Assembly (NCBI GenBank): GCA_028753945.1
Contig: JAPNXP010000005.1
Span: 1,736,001 to 1,800,000 of the forward strand
DNA: 64,000 nucleotides
DNA from: Hexactinellida sp. DTS-2022
Taxonomy: Eukaryota > Porifera > Hexactinellida
Direction of reading: 5' to 3'
Shown: positions 46,516 to 57,576 of the stretch, piece after piece
Layout of the letters: each line of letters opens with the position of its first letter
Numbering within the stretch: the first letter of the stretch is position 1
Position numbers and translations under genes: made by a program
The notes under the pieces: generated by a model
Databases searched by the model: none
What the model saw: the letters and a program-made list of their open reading frames with translations, nothing else
What the model was told of the DNA's origin: nothing

Positions 46516-48067
46516 TGACTGGTACACCAATAACTTATGAATTACAGATAATATACTTGTTAGCAGTAGATTGAACCAAAAGAATGATCATTTTAGCATA
46601 GTATAATGAAATTATGATATTATTTAAGATGTTTACTCTCAAAAATATCACTATGGGAATTTGTAGGGGAAATTAAAATACATCAAATCAAAACAATAAA
46701 AGTTAGAGATGTTTTCTGGCCTATTTAAGATAAAATGCCAATAATTGCTCACATCAAATTAATATTTTCGTTTTCAGTGGTGATATTTACCTTATTTAGA
46801 GGTTAACTTTATATTTATTGGATTTTGTATATGTTAAAACTCTAAATCAGCATACCTGTTTACATACTATAGTAGTATCTAACTTAACTTTAAATTATGT
46901 TTCCATTTCCCTATCATATTACCAGACACACAAAACGCAATGGTAGAATTTCATAAAATATATTTTGTCCATCCGCATGCATATTTTATAATTTCTTATA
47001 ATTATAGATTGATGGCGAACTGTTAACAGAAGCTGATCCCTTTCCATTTCCAGGCCTGAAAGATAATGAATGGATTCAACTGGCTCAATATAGTTGAGCT
47101 GTTGATAGACTTGTTGCATGCTTCTTACTACGTAGATTAGGAATAATTAGAAGATTATAAGAGAAGACATATGATCACAAAGTCCAGCGTAATAGATAAG
47201 TATTGTTATTTTAAAATAATTATCATAGTATTGGAACAAAAAATTGTGATATTCGGAATGTAAACACTTTTGATATTTCCATAAACATTTTCATTCAATA
47301 AAAATTGAGTTATTCTTTCAAAGAAGGCTGTATATTAGTAGAATGATGTAATTAGTAGAAATATACATAATTATAATAAATTTAGCATCTAGAGTAATTC
47401 GACCATGTTCCATTTAAATGTGAAATCAGAATTTGTATATTCTATATGCCTCATAATTATACGAGAATAAATATTTAATTAGCCATTACTTAATAATTAA
47501 CCCCTATGCCACGTACACCTCTACAAAGGGGTCTTAACCCCTTGGGGTGACGATGACATTGTCAAAACATGTGTTTATAATTTTCTCAGTTCGATATTTT
47601 TAATGTGTTGCTTGGCGTTGGGCGAACACCCAACATGCACAGAAAAATGTCGACTCATCACCTATTATAATGTTTCTGTGGCGGTGCGGGTGGAGGTTGT
47701 GTAGTGGGGTGAAATGGAGAAGGAGTATTTTCCAGCACAGATCTGGATGTCTAGCTACGGTCCGGTGTTAGAGGAATCATGACTATACATATCTACATTG
47801 TTAAAAGCCGCATATTTAAAGAACTGATGTAAATTTATAAAATAAACATGATCATATACCTATTTAGCATACTATGTTTACCTGCACAAGCATTACATTC
47901 ATACCGGCCAACCTAATTGTGTCATATGCTGTACGGGGCTCCAATTTACCTGTACATTGGCCTAAATCCCCTAGACACCCCATTATATTTTCGCTCGCTA
48001 AGCTCGCTCATATAGGGAATCCCTGTACATTTATACTAAGAGAAATACACTAACCAAGACATTACAT
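46516..48067. other. No gene; satellite and MITE relics
   Basis: 46520-47500 is featureless. 47505-47660 resembles the flanks of the 19-30 kb satellite (caaaggggtcttaacccc, gggcgaacacccaacatgca). The MITE relic at 47901-48030 is listed separately. Confidence 0.5.
47901..48030 (-). mobile_element. Relic of the CCTGCCAACC MITE family
   Basis: ataccggccaacctaattgtg, then gctgtacggggctccaattt and cctgtacattgg. This matches the right end of the MITE at 10190-10517 read on its other strand. The other end is lost. Confidence 0.75.
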
Positions 48068-48182
48068 CAAGGGCGGCACGTCCTTTCGAAAAGTGGTACG
48101 GCGGAGAATTTTACAGTATATGAATGTGGTACAGCAAAGCTGGGCGCTCGCCGCACCAGCCGTACCTGGTATGCCGCCCCTG
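48068..48182. mobile_element. hAT-type MITE, 115 bp, target duplication CATTACAT
   Basis: caagggcggca ... tgccgcccctg. Exact cattacat on both sides (48060-48067, 48183-48190). Confidence 0.88.
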
Positions 48183-48886
48183 CATTACATTATATAGTTA
48201 ATGCAGAATGCATGTAAGAGGTATCATACTATCATGTTAGTTGTATTTAACAAGGTTGACATTAATCAAATTAATCACTTTGGAAAGGAGGAAAATGAAA
48301 TTTATAAGCTATACAGGGAATCCCTGTGCGCTTGAAGTTTAATCATAGTTACAAGTGTATTAAAACTTGTTAGCTAGTAATCACCTGGTTTATGTATGAA
48401 TTTATATTTACGATCTATCTAATCTAACTAAAGTCTTGTTGTCCAAAGGTAGTAACGTCAAACAACGATAACAGTCATACATACCTGCTTATGGAAGCTG
48501 AATATGCATTAAGTGGGATAATTTAAGGGAAAAGTAAAGCAACTTACTGAATATAATTTAAAAGGTTATTACATATAGTTAACAGTTAACTATTGTAAAG
48601 TTAAAATACCTATACATTCTTATGAGAACCTCTGATTACCTAACCTGATTGAATATTCCGGGATACAAACGTATCTTTACACAAATGTCGTACTTCCTAC
48701 TCAAGTTTACCTGTGTTTAATTACCACTCCAACCTGTATAGTAATTACCACTCCAACCTGTATAGTAATTTTCCTTTGAATATTGATTCTACTTAATCGT
48801 TAATTTATATGCTTTTTTGTAAGAATCAAAATTCATATTATTATATTAGAGTCTATATTAAATTGAACCACATTTAAAGATATTGA
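48183..48886. other. Upstream region of the SET gene
   Basis: AT-rich. A 24-26-bp direct duplication lies at about 48722-48772 (accactccaacctgtatagt twice). No chromodomain coding sequence was recognised here, although SUV39 proteins usually have one upstream of the pre-SET domain. Confidence 0.5.
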
Positions 48887-48955
48887 CTAATAATAAGTAG
48901 TTGTTTGAACTGTCTGACTACAGTTTCTTGTTTTATTTATGTCACTATATTACTT

Positions 48956-50017
48956 ATGAATTATCAACATACTAGCCCTGATGTTTCATCAGGTGATACT
49001 TGTAGTATCAAATTTGTTTGTAGAATTCCATGTCTCAAACCGTTATCGTCCTTATTAGGATATATTGATGATCGGAATATACTTATTAGGTTTTACTCAA
49101 GACCAATCAATGATCTTCCAGGACATTTTCAAATCCAGAAATTACTCAAATGTAAAATCAAAAAGTTTCAAAATCTAAAACTAACTTTATTCGAGCATTA
49201 TATAAATTCTTCCCTTCCTTATAGCGAAGCACCTATAAAGATTTCGAAAGATGAGGCAAACGAATTTCCAAATTTTACTTATGTAAGAGAGAACATCTTC
49301 GGAATGCAAATACATATTCCAATAGCACCTCCACCGATTGGATGCAGTTGTTGTGTGGCAAAAGAATCATTTTTACAAATTAAAGACTGTACAAATAGCG
49401 ATAACTGTTGTCCTAGTTTATCAGGTGTAGATTCGGCTTATAACCATCTTGGAACACTAGTACAAACTCAAAGAAAACCAATTTTTGAATGCAATTCAGC
49501 GTGTTCATGTAGTGAAAATTGTTCAAATCGTATAGTCCAACATTTTCGGAAAATACCATTGTGCTTATTTACTACTAATAATGGAAAGGGTTGGGGAGTG
49601 AAAACAGAATTTCCAATTCAAAGTGGGAGATTTGTTATGGAATATATTGGAGAAGTCATCACATCCCGCGAAGCTGAACTTAGGGGAAGATATTACGACG
49701 TTGAGGGTGCAACATATTTATTTGACTTGGATTTCAACGACTCAGATAATGTTTATACCATAGATGCAAAAAACTTCGGAAATATTTCACACTTTGTAAA
49801 CCACTCATGCGAACCTAATCTCGAAGTATTTCCTGTATGGATTGACAATTTAGACATTAATTTACCCCATATCGCATTATTTGCTAAAAAGTTCATAAGA
49901 TCCGGAACTGAGCTAACTTTTGATTATAGAATGTACAAAAAGTCTCAATCTACAAAGAGGTTCAAAGGTGTAATTTGTTTATGCGAAACAAGCAAATGTA
50001 GAAAGTTTCTCTGTTAA
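48956..50017 (+). CDS. SUV39-type histone H3 lysine-9 methyltransferase (pre-SET, SET, post-SET), single exon
   Basis: ATG 48956 gives 353 residues; the frame is open back to 48887. The protein would transfer methyl groups from S-adenosylmethionine to H3K9, making heterochromatin in the nucleus. Seen in order: an N-terminal Cys/basic stretch; pre-SET with GCSCC, DNCCP and FECNSACSCSENCSNRIVQ, the nine-Cys zinc cluster; SET with GWGVKTEF, FVMEYIGEVI, ATYLFDLDF, NISHFVNHSCEPNLEVF (cofactor-binding N-H-S-C) and LTFDY; post-SET CLCETSKCRKFLC. All expected catalytic residues are present. No intron interrupts the domains and no chromodomain is seen upstream. It may therefore be a retrocopy, a short paralogue, or have upstream exons outside the recognisable part. 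No frame damage, unlike the surrounding transposases. Confidence 0.92.
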   Translation: MNYQHTSPDVSSGDTCSIKFVCRIPCLKPLSSLLGYIDDRNILIRFYSRPINDLPGHFQIQKLLKCKIKKFQNLKLTLFEHYINSSLPYSEAPIKISKDEANEFPNFTYVRENIFGMQIHIPIAPPPIGCSCCVAKESFLQIKDCTNSDNCCPSLSGVDSAYNHLGTLVQTQRKPIFECNSACSCSENCSNRIVQHFRKIPLCLFTTNNGKGWGVKTEFPIQSGRFVMEYIGEVITSREAELRGRYYDVEGATYLFDLDFNDSDNVYTIDAKNFGNISHFVNHSCEPNLEVFPVWIDNLDINLPHIALFAKKFIRSGTELTFDYRMYKKSQSTKRFKGVICLCETSKCRKFLC

Positions 50018-51318
50018 ATTTTGACATTTAATTGATAAATATTCTATAATTTACTCAACTTATACTTAGATATTAATTCCGTACTGTTTGTAGTCACCGT
50101 GTGCTGTTATTCAAATAATGTGCTGTCTCAACTTTAATTTTTTTATTTAGAAAAATTCAGTATAGTTACAAATATACAAGGGTGTTCGAGCTGGGAGCCT
50201 GGGACTCCTGGGCGATATTTCCCGCCCCGAGTTTATTTGCTTAGATACAACTTGCATAACCACTAACTAAGATAACTATAATATTTCGTTTAATTTTGAT
50301 CTATTATTAACTATCAGTATATCCCTCGTATATTTTTAATTCCTAATGTAATTACTGCCTCGAGAACAGAGTTCAAAATGTTCAAATTTCCCATTTTGGG
50401 AAGCACATGAAATTTAGTTATCTGACAAACACGCTTTCTTGCTTGCAAAGACTTAGTGCCCGTAGGTGACATGGGCATCGATTTTCCAAATATGAGCGTC
50501 AAGTTAATTTACAATAAACCGAGCGCTGAAATTGCTTTTGGGTGACCCGAAATCGTGATTTTCGTAATTTATTTTATTTGTGAATCTCTAATATTTATTT
50601 TTTATATAGGGTGGAAATCTTTTTTCATCTGAGCATAAAAAATTCGAGCAGGTGAAGATTGTGACTTGTTCTCCATTGTCACATGTATTTTCTTTGTGGG
50701 TTTACTTAACCTTCAGATGGTAAACTAAAGAACTTGAATCATAGCAATAATGTGTGTCCTTCCTAAGGGATCCCATAGAGAGCAAGGACAACATAGCTTT
50801 ATCGATATTAATAGGGGCTATACAAAATAATTTGGTGAGGGGTGGGGATTTTTTTAAATTACATCATATTATGTAATATAGTTATATACGTAATGAGTAT
50901 AAATACAGAAAAAAGATTTTATATGGAGAATTTAATTGATTATGATTTTAATAACAATTAAATACATTTTAAAACCGTATGTACATTTATACATACAAGT
51001 AAGCTACAATTCTAGTCTCCTTAAATAATCATGTAACCATGTACACGCTAATGTTTTCAACCAGTAAACTCATGTTTTACCATGAGTTTACTGATTTGGA
51101 TTTAAATTTCCGAAAATATTGTACTATTTGTACTATTGTGCGGATTGTTATTTTAAATAATTTTCTTATCCTTGCATCTCCAATTTATTGTTCTGTAGTT
51201 ATCTTAATACTTATTTGTTAATTTCTACAGTTTGTCATTTGTAATTCTGACAAAAAATAAGAAAAATATGTTCAATACATTTATCCTATGTTGAATCTAT
51301 ATATTATCTATATACGTA
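50018..51318. other. Downstream of the SET gene, nothing recognised
   Basis: A GC-rich patch at about 50175-50225 (gggagcctgggactcctggg) could be a short MITE. The minus frame 50314-50502 has no known motif. Confidence 0.45.
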
Positions 51319-51323
51319 TCTAT

Positions 51324-51363
<40 letters not shown>

Positions 51364-51389
51364 ATATATATATCTATCTAACTATCTAA

Positions 51390-51437
<48 letters not shown>

Positions 51438-51440
51438 ATA
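51319..51440. repeat. (TATC)n microsatellite
   Basis: Nearly pure tatc units with a short (ta)n interruption at about 51361-51370. It directly abuts the left end of the second MULE. Confidence 0.92.
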
Positions 51441-51652
51441 TCTGGGAAGCATGCATTTTACCAACAAAATTCATGCAAATTACCAACAGATTTTACTGTA
51501 ATTATACCAACAAGTGTTGTCATTTTACCAACAACTATTGTCAATTTACCCACAATTGTTGTTAGTTTACCAACAATAGAATATCTATTGTGTTCAACTG
51601 TTCTAAAACCACTGTTGTCAATTTACCAACAACTGGTCATTATACCAACAAC

Positions 51653-51837
51653 CAGTGATGTTTTTTTTGGGGGGGGGGGGCTCGGGGGGGGCGCTTATAT
51701 CCCAGGGGGGGCGCTCCTTCCTATCAGTTATCTATAGATTCATTATTGGGGGCCGTTTTCACCTATGTTTTCTAAGAAAATGCTAGATTTGAAAAGGGAG
51801 CGCCCCCTCCACTTCTTTTTCTGGCAAAACACCACTG
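51653..51837. mobile_element. hAT-type MITE, CAGTGGTG family, copy 3
   Basis: cagtgatgttttttttg ... ggcaaaacaccactg. Flanks ccaacaac on both sides (51645-51652, 51838-51845). This word also belongs to the local repeat, so the duplication is less decisive than at 45438. Confidence 0.85.
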
Positions 51838-51978
51838 CCAACAACTGTTGTCATTTTACGATTATGTGTAAGAGAAATATTAATGATTTATTTATAGCAT
51901 ACTAGTCAATAAACAAAACATATACGTGTAGATAAGGAAGTAATAAATATAAGAAGTTATGAGAAGTGATATATTTTG

Positions 51979-52730
51979 TTACTGATATGCCACTAATCTT
52001 TGTTCGATATTTGTACAACACACGGGGCACCTTTGGTCTACTTGTGCAATTATGTCACTGCAATTCTGACAAACGCTACAATGTTGGCAAGGAAGAAACA
52101 TGATAGTCACACTACGATGTTGGAAACATACACTACATATTGGATGACTTGGAGTTATCATTCTCTGGTTGTAATGAAACGTACATCCACTTAGAATTTG
52201 TTGTTAAAACAACCTTTTATCTAATTTCGAGCAGCCTTTTCCCAATCAGACATGGATAATTTAGGTGAAAGTTGTGGGAGTAATTCCTGTATTTTAAATA
52301 TCACTGCTCTATATAATTCTTCTTTCTTACTAGTCAAGAGGCAGTGGATAGCTGGGAATGTATGCTCATGAAATATAACAAACACCGTCCATAGTTGTGT
52401 TATGAGATGAGGCCACATCATAGTACGAAGACTAGACGCTCTTTCCGACCCCATCCCATAGGGATGTCATGTGTGTGGTTTCGTCCCATTCCAGGGACTC
52501 CTCAGGAGGGTAACCCTCGACCACGTTCGTACCAGTGCCGCACATCGGCTACCCGTTCGTACTGCCGGCGATCCGAGGGAACGGTGCCCGTACTGCCAAC
52601 TACCCAGGGCTCCCAACCCTTAGGTATCCTGGAGACCAGGGATATCGTAACAGTTGCTTGAACTGTTTAGGACACGTATAGAAGGTACGATCAAAGCAGA
52701 TTGTATCAATTCTCGCTAATTCATGACTCA
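51979..52730 (-). pseudogene. MULE transposase remnant followed by a C3HC4 RING finger
   Basis: Reading down the minus strand: RIDTICFDRTFYTCPKQFKQ (first-Asp region D-x-T-F of MULE transposases, about 52700). Next a GC-rich insert, then LWTVFVIFHEHTFPAIHCLL and LSMSDWEKAARN (second Asp, about 52235). Next SGCTFHYNQ, the C-x2-H motif. It is followed within a few residues by SHPICSVCFQHRS...LPCQHCSVCQNC...RCPVC, a complete C3HC4 RING finger like those at the C-terminus of IAP-type E3 ligases, ending in a stop at 51979. The part between C-x2-H and the RING is missing compared with a full MULE. Frames change twice. The RING lies inside the terminal repeats, so it was carried by the element. Confidence 0.75.
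52455..52645. other. GC-rich insert of about 190 bp splitting the MULE core
   Basis: It separates KQFKQL from LWTVFVIF. Composition is far above the neighbours. Contains ggtatcctggagaccaggga (palindromic), and ccctcgaccacgttcgtacc near the middle. Origin not recognised; a SINE or another short element is possible. Confidence 0.5.
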
Positions 52731-52912
52731 TCTTTAATCTGTTGGTAATTTGCATGAATTTTGTTGGTAAATACAGCTTTCCCATATATATATATATACG
52801 TATACGTATACGAGCCCTTCTGTCTAGTTCGCTTTGCGACAGATCGGTTCTACGCACCTCAAGTTAACGGCCGCTACGCGGCCTTACTCCTCACTGAACA
52901 ATTGATTACATA

Positions 52913-52984
52913 CAGGGACGGCGGAAGCAATTATAAAGTGGTCAGGCCATGGCCTGACCGGCCTGATCGCTTCCGCCGCCCCTG
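52913..52984. mobile_element. Short hAT-type MITE, 72 bp
   Basis: cagggacggcggaagc ... gcttccgccgcccctg, with the inner palindrome caggccatggcctg. Target duplication not clean. It resembles 55698-55864. Confidence 0.7.
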
Positions 52985-53218
52985 ACATAGTTAGTAATAT
53001 TTGTCATAGTTATACGTATACTCATAATACCCGTTTACTTATAATACCCGTTTAAATCTAATTTCTGGGTTGATTTGCATTTTCATTAATTTGTTTACCT
53101 ATTAGTGTAAACAACAACAACAAATATTCATATTATAAATTTGTAATGCGAAATTCGAAAGCAGCCTACTTGTTTACCTAATACCTATTATAACATTTAT
53201 TTGTTTACCATTTCTAAC

Positions 53219-53221
<3 letters not shown>

Positions 53222-53268
<47 letters not shown>

Positions 53269-53269
53269 A
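53222..53269. repeat. (CA)n microsatellite
   Basis: About 23 CA units with one interruption. A related (ca)n/(aaacac)n run is at 54278-54321. Confidence 0.92.
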
Positions 53270-53639
53270 CAATCGAGATTTAATAATACGAGCACTTCGG
53301 TATCGGTCGCTTTGCGACGGTTTGGGCTTCACGCCTCAATTGACGACCGCTGCGCGCCCTTACTACACCTTGAAACTAAATATTTAGAATTATACATCTC
53401 TTTGGTATATTAAATATAGGAGCCCTTCGGTCTCTGTCGTTTTGCGACGGTTCGGCGCGTCACGCCTCAATTGACGACCGCTGCGGACCCTTACTACACC
53501 TTGAAACTAACTATTTATAATTACGAGCCCTTCGGTCTTGGTCGCTTTGCGACAGATCGGTGCTACGCACCTCAAGTTAACGGCCGCTGTGCGGCCTTAC
53601 TCCTCACATTTTCTACCATGGAAATGGTAGAAAGGGACG

Positions 53640-54180
53640 TTATGATTTTGATTTTCATTAATTTGTTTACCTATTTGTGTAAACCACAACAACAACAAAT
53701 ACTCATATTAGAATTTTATAAATGCGAAATTCGTGTTCAGCACACTTGTTTACTTATAATACCCGTTGGAAGCTAACTTCTAGGTTGATTTTGAATTTTC
53801 ATAAATTTGTTTACCTATTTTGTGTAAACAACAACAAATATTCATATTATAAATTTTTAAACGCGAAAATCGTCTTCAGCATACTTGTTTACCTATAATA
53901 CCCGTTGGAAGCTAACTTCTAGGTTGATTTTGAATTTTCATAAATTTGTTTACCTATTTTGTGTAAACAACAACAACAAATATTCATATTATAAATTTTT
54001 AACCGCGAAAATCGTCTTCAGCATACTTGTTTACCTATAATACACGTTGGAAGCTAACTTCTAGGTTGATTTTGAATTTTCATAAATTTGTTTACCTATT
54101 TGTGTAAACAACAACAACAAATATTAATATGAGAAATTTATAAACGCGAAATTCGTGTTCGACATACTTGTTTACCTATT
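53640..54180. repeat. About 140-bp tandem repeat, about four units
   Basis: The word cttgtttac begins units at 53745, 53884, 54026 and 54167 (steps 139, 142, 141). Each contains cccgttggaagctaacttct, gtgtaaacaacaacaacaaa and a cgcgaaaatcgtcttcagca-like end. A single diverged unit precedes the cluster at about 53050-53180. Confidence 0.85.
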
Positions 54181-54480
54181 ATAACATTTGTTTACCTATT
54201 ATAACATTTGAAAGTTAGTTTATATCCCAATATTAATTGCGGTTTCTATTCCCCCATCACTTTAATATAATCCGGACAAACACACACACACACAAACACA
54301 CAAACACACAAACACACAAACAACAATCGAGATTTAATAATATAGATACATCTCTTTGGTATATTAAATATAGGAGCCCTTCGGTCTCTGTCGTTTTGCG
54401 ACGGTTCGGCGCTTCACGCCTCAATTGACACCGCTGCGCGGCCTTACTACGCCTTGAAACTAATCATATAGAATTATACA

Positions 54481-55628
54481 TCTTTGTGGTGTATTAAATA
54501 TATTCCTCATAAAGTCCCCTTAATAAGAAAGCTATAAAAATTAATTTGTTTGGTAAATTCAAATTCTCATATTAATAGCTCAATACATTTCAGTTGCACG
54601 ATAAGTATAGCTCGATTCGAAATAATACTAAAAGAAAAACATGCAATAGAATAGACAAATGATTGATTGGTTAGAACCGTTAGATGAATTTATTTTCAAT
54701 AAATCAGATTGCAGCCTCAGAAAATATTTCTATTATGCACAGGCTATTTATACAAATAGAATAAGTTAGCTGATCCATACTAACAAACCCTCGAATTTAA
54801 TTGGCTAGCATACTTTGTCACCTTCAAATGTAAATAATTTACGTCCGATGGACAGTTTAATAATGTATGTAATATTTTGGGTCAAATGGTGTCAATTAGT
54901 GACTGGTTACATCTTAAAGAGAATTTTCTGTAGTTTAAGATAGAATAAGTGTAATAATTGACCATATCTTACCATATAAGATTGGGCACTAAATATACAA
55001 AAGTATCATCGAAAACTGAATAAAATAAATGATAACGAATTCGGAAACCATAATAGATGTACTAATTATAGACAAATATCTGGAAACTAGAAGAAAAACT
55101 GATACTAGTATGCTTTCAAGTGCTCTAGAAAGCATCTTTTATGTTGTAAATTTAGCACTTGAAACTTGATACTATTTGAAAACTCGAGTTTTATCTTGGA
55201 AACCATAGTTAATGATCGTAATTCAAATTATAATATCTTGACTTTCAGATGGAATTTGCTAAAATAAATTAAATTTCTATAGTCCTTGACTATCCTAGCA
55301 ACACATATTTAAGAAATTGAGAAAATACACAGACCTCAAAATTTGAGCTATGACCACTGATTTGCCCACTGTGCTTGGGTCTTAAGATGAGAAAAATTAC
55401 CACTACAGTACTCGACAACATTATCCATACAACCAAATAGTTTATGAAAATATTTTGAAACAGAGTTATGTTGTAGAATTCCACCTAGATGTGTTCGCTG
55501 AATACCAGATACATGGCGTGCATATTTGTTCTCTCCATTATTGTGTTGTACTGAGAGAGAACCTTTAGATATAAGTGTACTGCTAAGGTATTTGTAGATC
55601 CTGGTAGACTAGTTTTGTTTTCATTTAT
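54481..55628. other. AT-rich sequence, nothing recognised
   Basis: No coding motif on either strand. Confidence 0.45.
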
Positions 55629-57059
55629 TCAAAACTCAAACGAATAACAGTTAAGGAACTTACAGTCAACACATGCTCGAAAGTATGGTGAGTTTACCAG
55701 GGCCGGCGGAAGCTCGTGAGAGGTGGGGCGGCCTTGTATTGTGATGATAATTGTGAGGATTGCAGAGTCAAAAAACACCCCCGGGAAATTTCAGAGTACA
55801 ACAAAATCACAGAAAAAGTGGGGCGGCCCAGGCCGCCCCAACCGCCCCTCTTCCGCCGGCCCTGGAGTTTACTTTACGACTATAAATCTTCTTAAACCAA
55901 TAATTGTTAAATTTAAGAACACACATGGGATAGATTTTAGAAACTTTACTGTTAAACAAAGCTGTCCAATCTCGATTTAACTTATCTCTTCCTTCTATAT
56001 CAATAAAATGAATTCTATTCCACTCGTCCACTTCCAGGAAAATTTTACCATTAACACTCAAATCGGGTACAAAGTTACATTCATTACACCCATGCAAATT
56101 AGAAACAGTATCATTTACGTTGTTAATGATATTATTACTACACTTGATGGCGTCCTCGGCATAATATTCCTCTTCAACAAGATGAAGAGGTACATTTTCA
56201 GGAAGTGGGGAAAATTCTGGAGCTACCTCTGGGTTAGCTATTATTGCTAAACAATCAGCATAAATGATTTTCAATACATCAACACCTTTACTCGAAAACT
56301 GATCACGTAATCTGTTATCCAATGTACGAATTCACTTAGTTGATCGTTGGTCAAAAGTGCGTATTGTTTTTTGAACAACTTGTCAATACATTTACAATTA
56401 ATTTGGTTAAGAACTGACCAAATTAACAATAATGGTGTCTTTTCAATAATCTCAACCACAAACTCGTCAATACATTTACGAACTAATCTATCACACTGTT
56501 CCAAATCTATCATGTTTTCAAATTTCAAAAAGTTTTCAAAATAATTTGGTCTTCGGTAACCATAAAGATTACAACCATCAATCCATAATTGTGCCTGGCT
56601 AATGTTGTAATAATAGTATGCTTGTGTATTACTAATAGAAGTACTATTGCTAAGATCAAATGAAACACGCTCCTTTTACTTAAGTTCATGGTAGGTAACC
56701 AGGTCAGATGCTGAGGAAGACCAAATTAACAATAATCTGTCATCCTGCAAATCAGGTTCAATGGATTCCCATGAAATTTCTTCACGAACTACAGGGCTAA
56801 GACTAGATAGCGACATACATAGAGATATTTCTCGCAGCATAACAGAGGTCTGTAACGATGCTAACCCTTCAGAGCGGAGAGAGTCGAGACTTAAACTAAC
56901 GAAAAATGACATATTTTGAGAGGTGGTATCAGGATTAATTAATCGTTCTAACAATTCACGGATATTATGGGAATTGTTCTTCCATTTCAACGCGTTTAGC
57001 TTGACTATTACGTCCAGGAACTTTCTTAGAAATGACTCCCCAAATTGAATCTGCGACAC
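55629..57059 (-). pseudogene. Unidentified coding relic, split by a hAT MITE
   Basis: A long minus-strand coding stretch that I cannot assign. From 57059 one frame runs to about 56330 with a single TAA (56676-56678). It then shifts (near 56330) to the frame LDNRLRDQFSSKGVDVLKII and continues to the MITE at 55864. Removing the MITE and one duplication joins YSRKVNS to PYFRACVDCKFLNCYSFEF and a stop at 55629. The last part has W-T-A-L-F, YPMCVLKFNNYWFKK and a Cys cluster (C-V-D-C...N-C) that looks like a small zinc-binding module. Three lesions besides the MITE suggest a dead gene. The setting suggests a transposon protein, but no transposase motif is visible; a decayed host gene cannot be excluded. 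Confidence 0.65.
55698..55864. mobile_element. hAT-type MITE, target duplication GAGTTTAC
   Basis: CAGGGCCGGCGGAAGC / TTCCGCCGGCCCTG ends. Exact gagtttac at 55690-55697 and 55865-55872. An inner palindrome ggggcggcccaggccgcccc lies near the right end. Confidence 0.92.
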
Positions 57060-57576
57060 TAGAACTGGTAGAAAGGGAATTCATAATGTCACTGTATGAT
57101 TGTGATGTGGATTCAACATATGAAAGTAATTGTTGGAGTTCTGGAGGAAATAAAAAATGAGAGTGAAATGAAAATAGGGATTAGTTATGCATATGGTATT
57201 TTCCTGAAAAAGTGTCGTGGAATTACCTCCACCCAGATTATTACTAAAGAAAAATGCGTCACATACTTATGCCCAGCACATATTCAGATAATTCGGTAAT
57301 TAGAAGCGATTGTTAGTTCATACTTAAATAATTAATCAGGAATAATATCATAATAATTTAGTTAAGTGAATCTAATCTTTTATTTTAACATTGGACATAA
57401 ACGAATATTGTTTGAAACGAAAGAGTAGAACGATATTTAGAATATAGATTTGGGCCCTAGATAAACATATCAATAAATTTACTTTTAGAAAAGCTGGTCC
57501 AGGGAAAGATTTGTTGAAATTTCGAGCCATGTATCGTGGAGACGTAAATGTAAATCTAAATTGTAGAAACAAAATA
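57060..57576. other. Flank of the unidentified relic, no motif
   Basis: The minus strand just upstream of 57059 has a short SIWGVISKKVPGR frame that may be its missing N-terminus. Nothing else recognised. Confidence 0.4.

Larger units (their letters stand above)
51444..52783 (-). mobile_element. Second MULE, internally deleted, with accaacaa subterminal repeats
   Basis: Left end gggaagcatgcattttacca and its continuation caaaattcatgcaaattacc have a complementary right end (ggtaatttgcatgaattttg, ttggtaaatacagctttccc), about 50 bp of inverted repeat. The left subterminal part is a chain of ttaccaacaactgttgtca words. Flanks are microsatellite, so the duplication cannot be read. It contains the transposase/RING gene on the minus strand and a hAT MITE at 51653-51837. 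Confidence 0.8.
52811..54452. repeat. Helitron-like (HINE-type) repeat cluster
   Basis: Five GC-rich blocks of about 80 bp (52811-52893, 53288-53365, 53419-53497, 53523-53607, 54372-54452) share gagcccttcggtctcggtcg, tttgcgacggttcgg and cctcaattgacgaccgctgc. Two are preceded by caatcgagatttaataata, the complement of a Helitron-like TATTATTAAATCTCGATTG start. CTAG 3' ends are not seen. Inferred: fragments of a tandemly organised non-autonomous Helitron/Helentron family. Short frames crossing the blocks are not genes. Confidence 0.65.
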
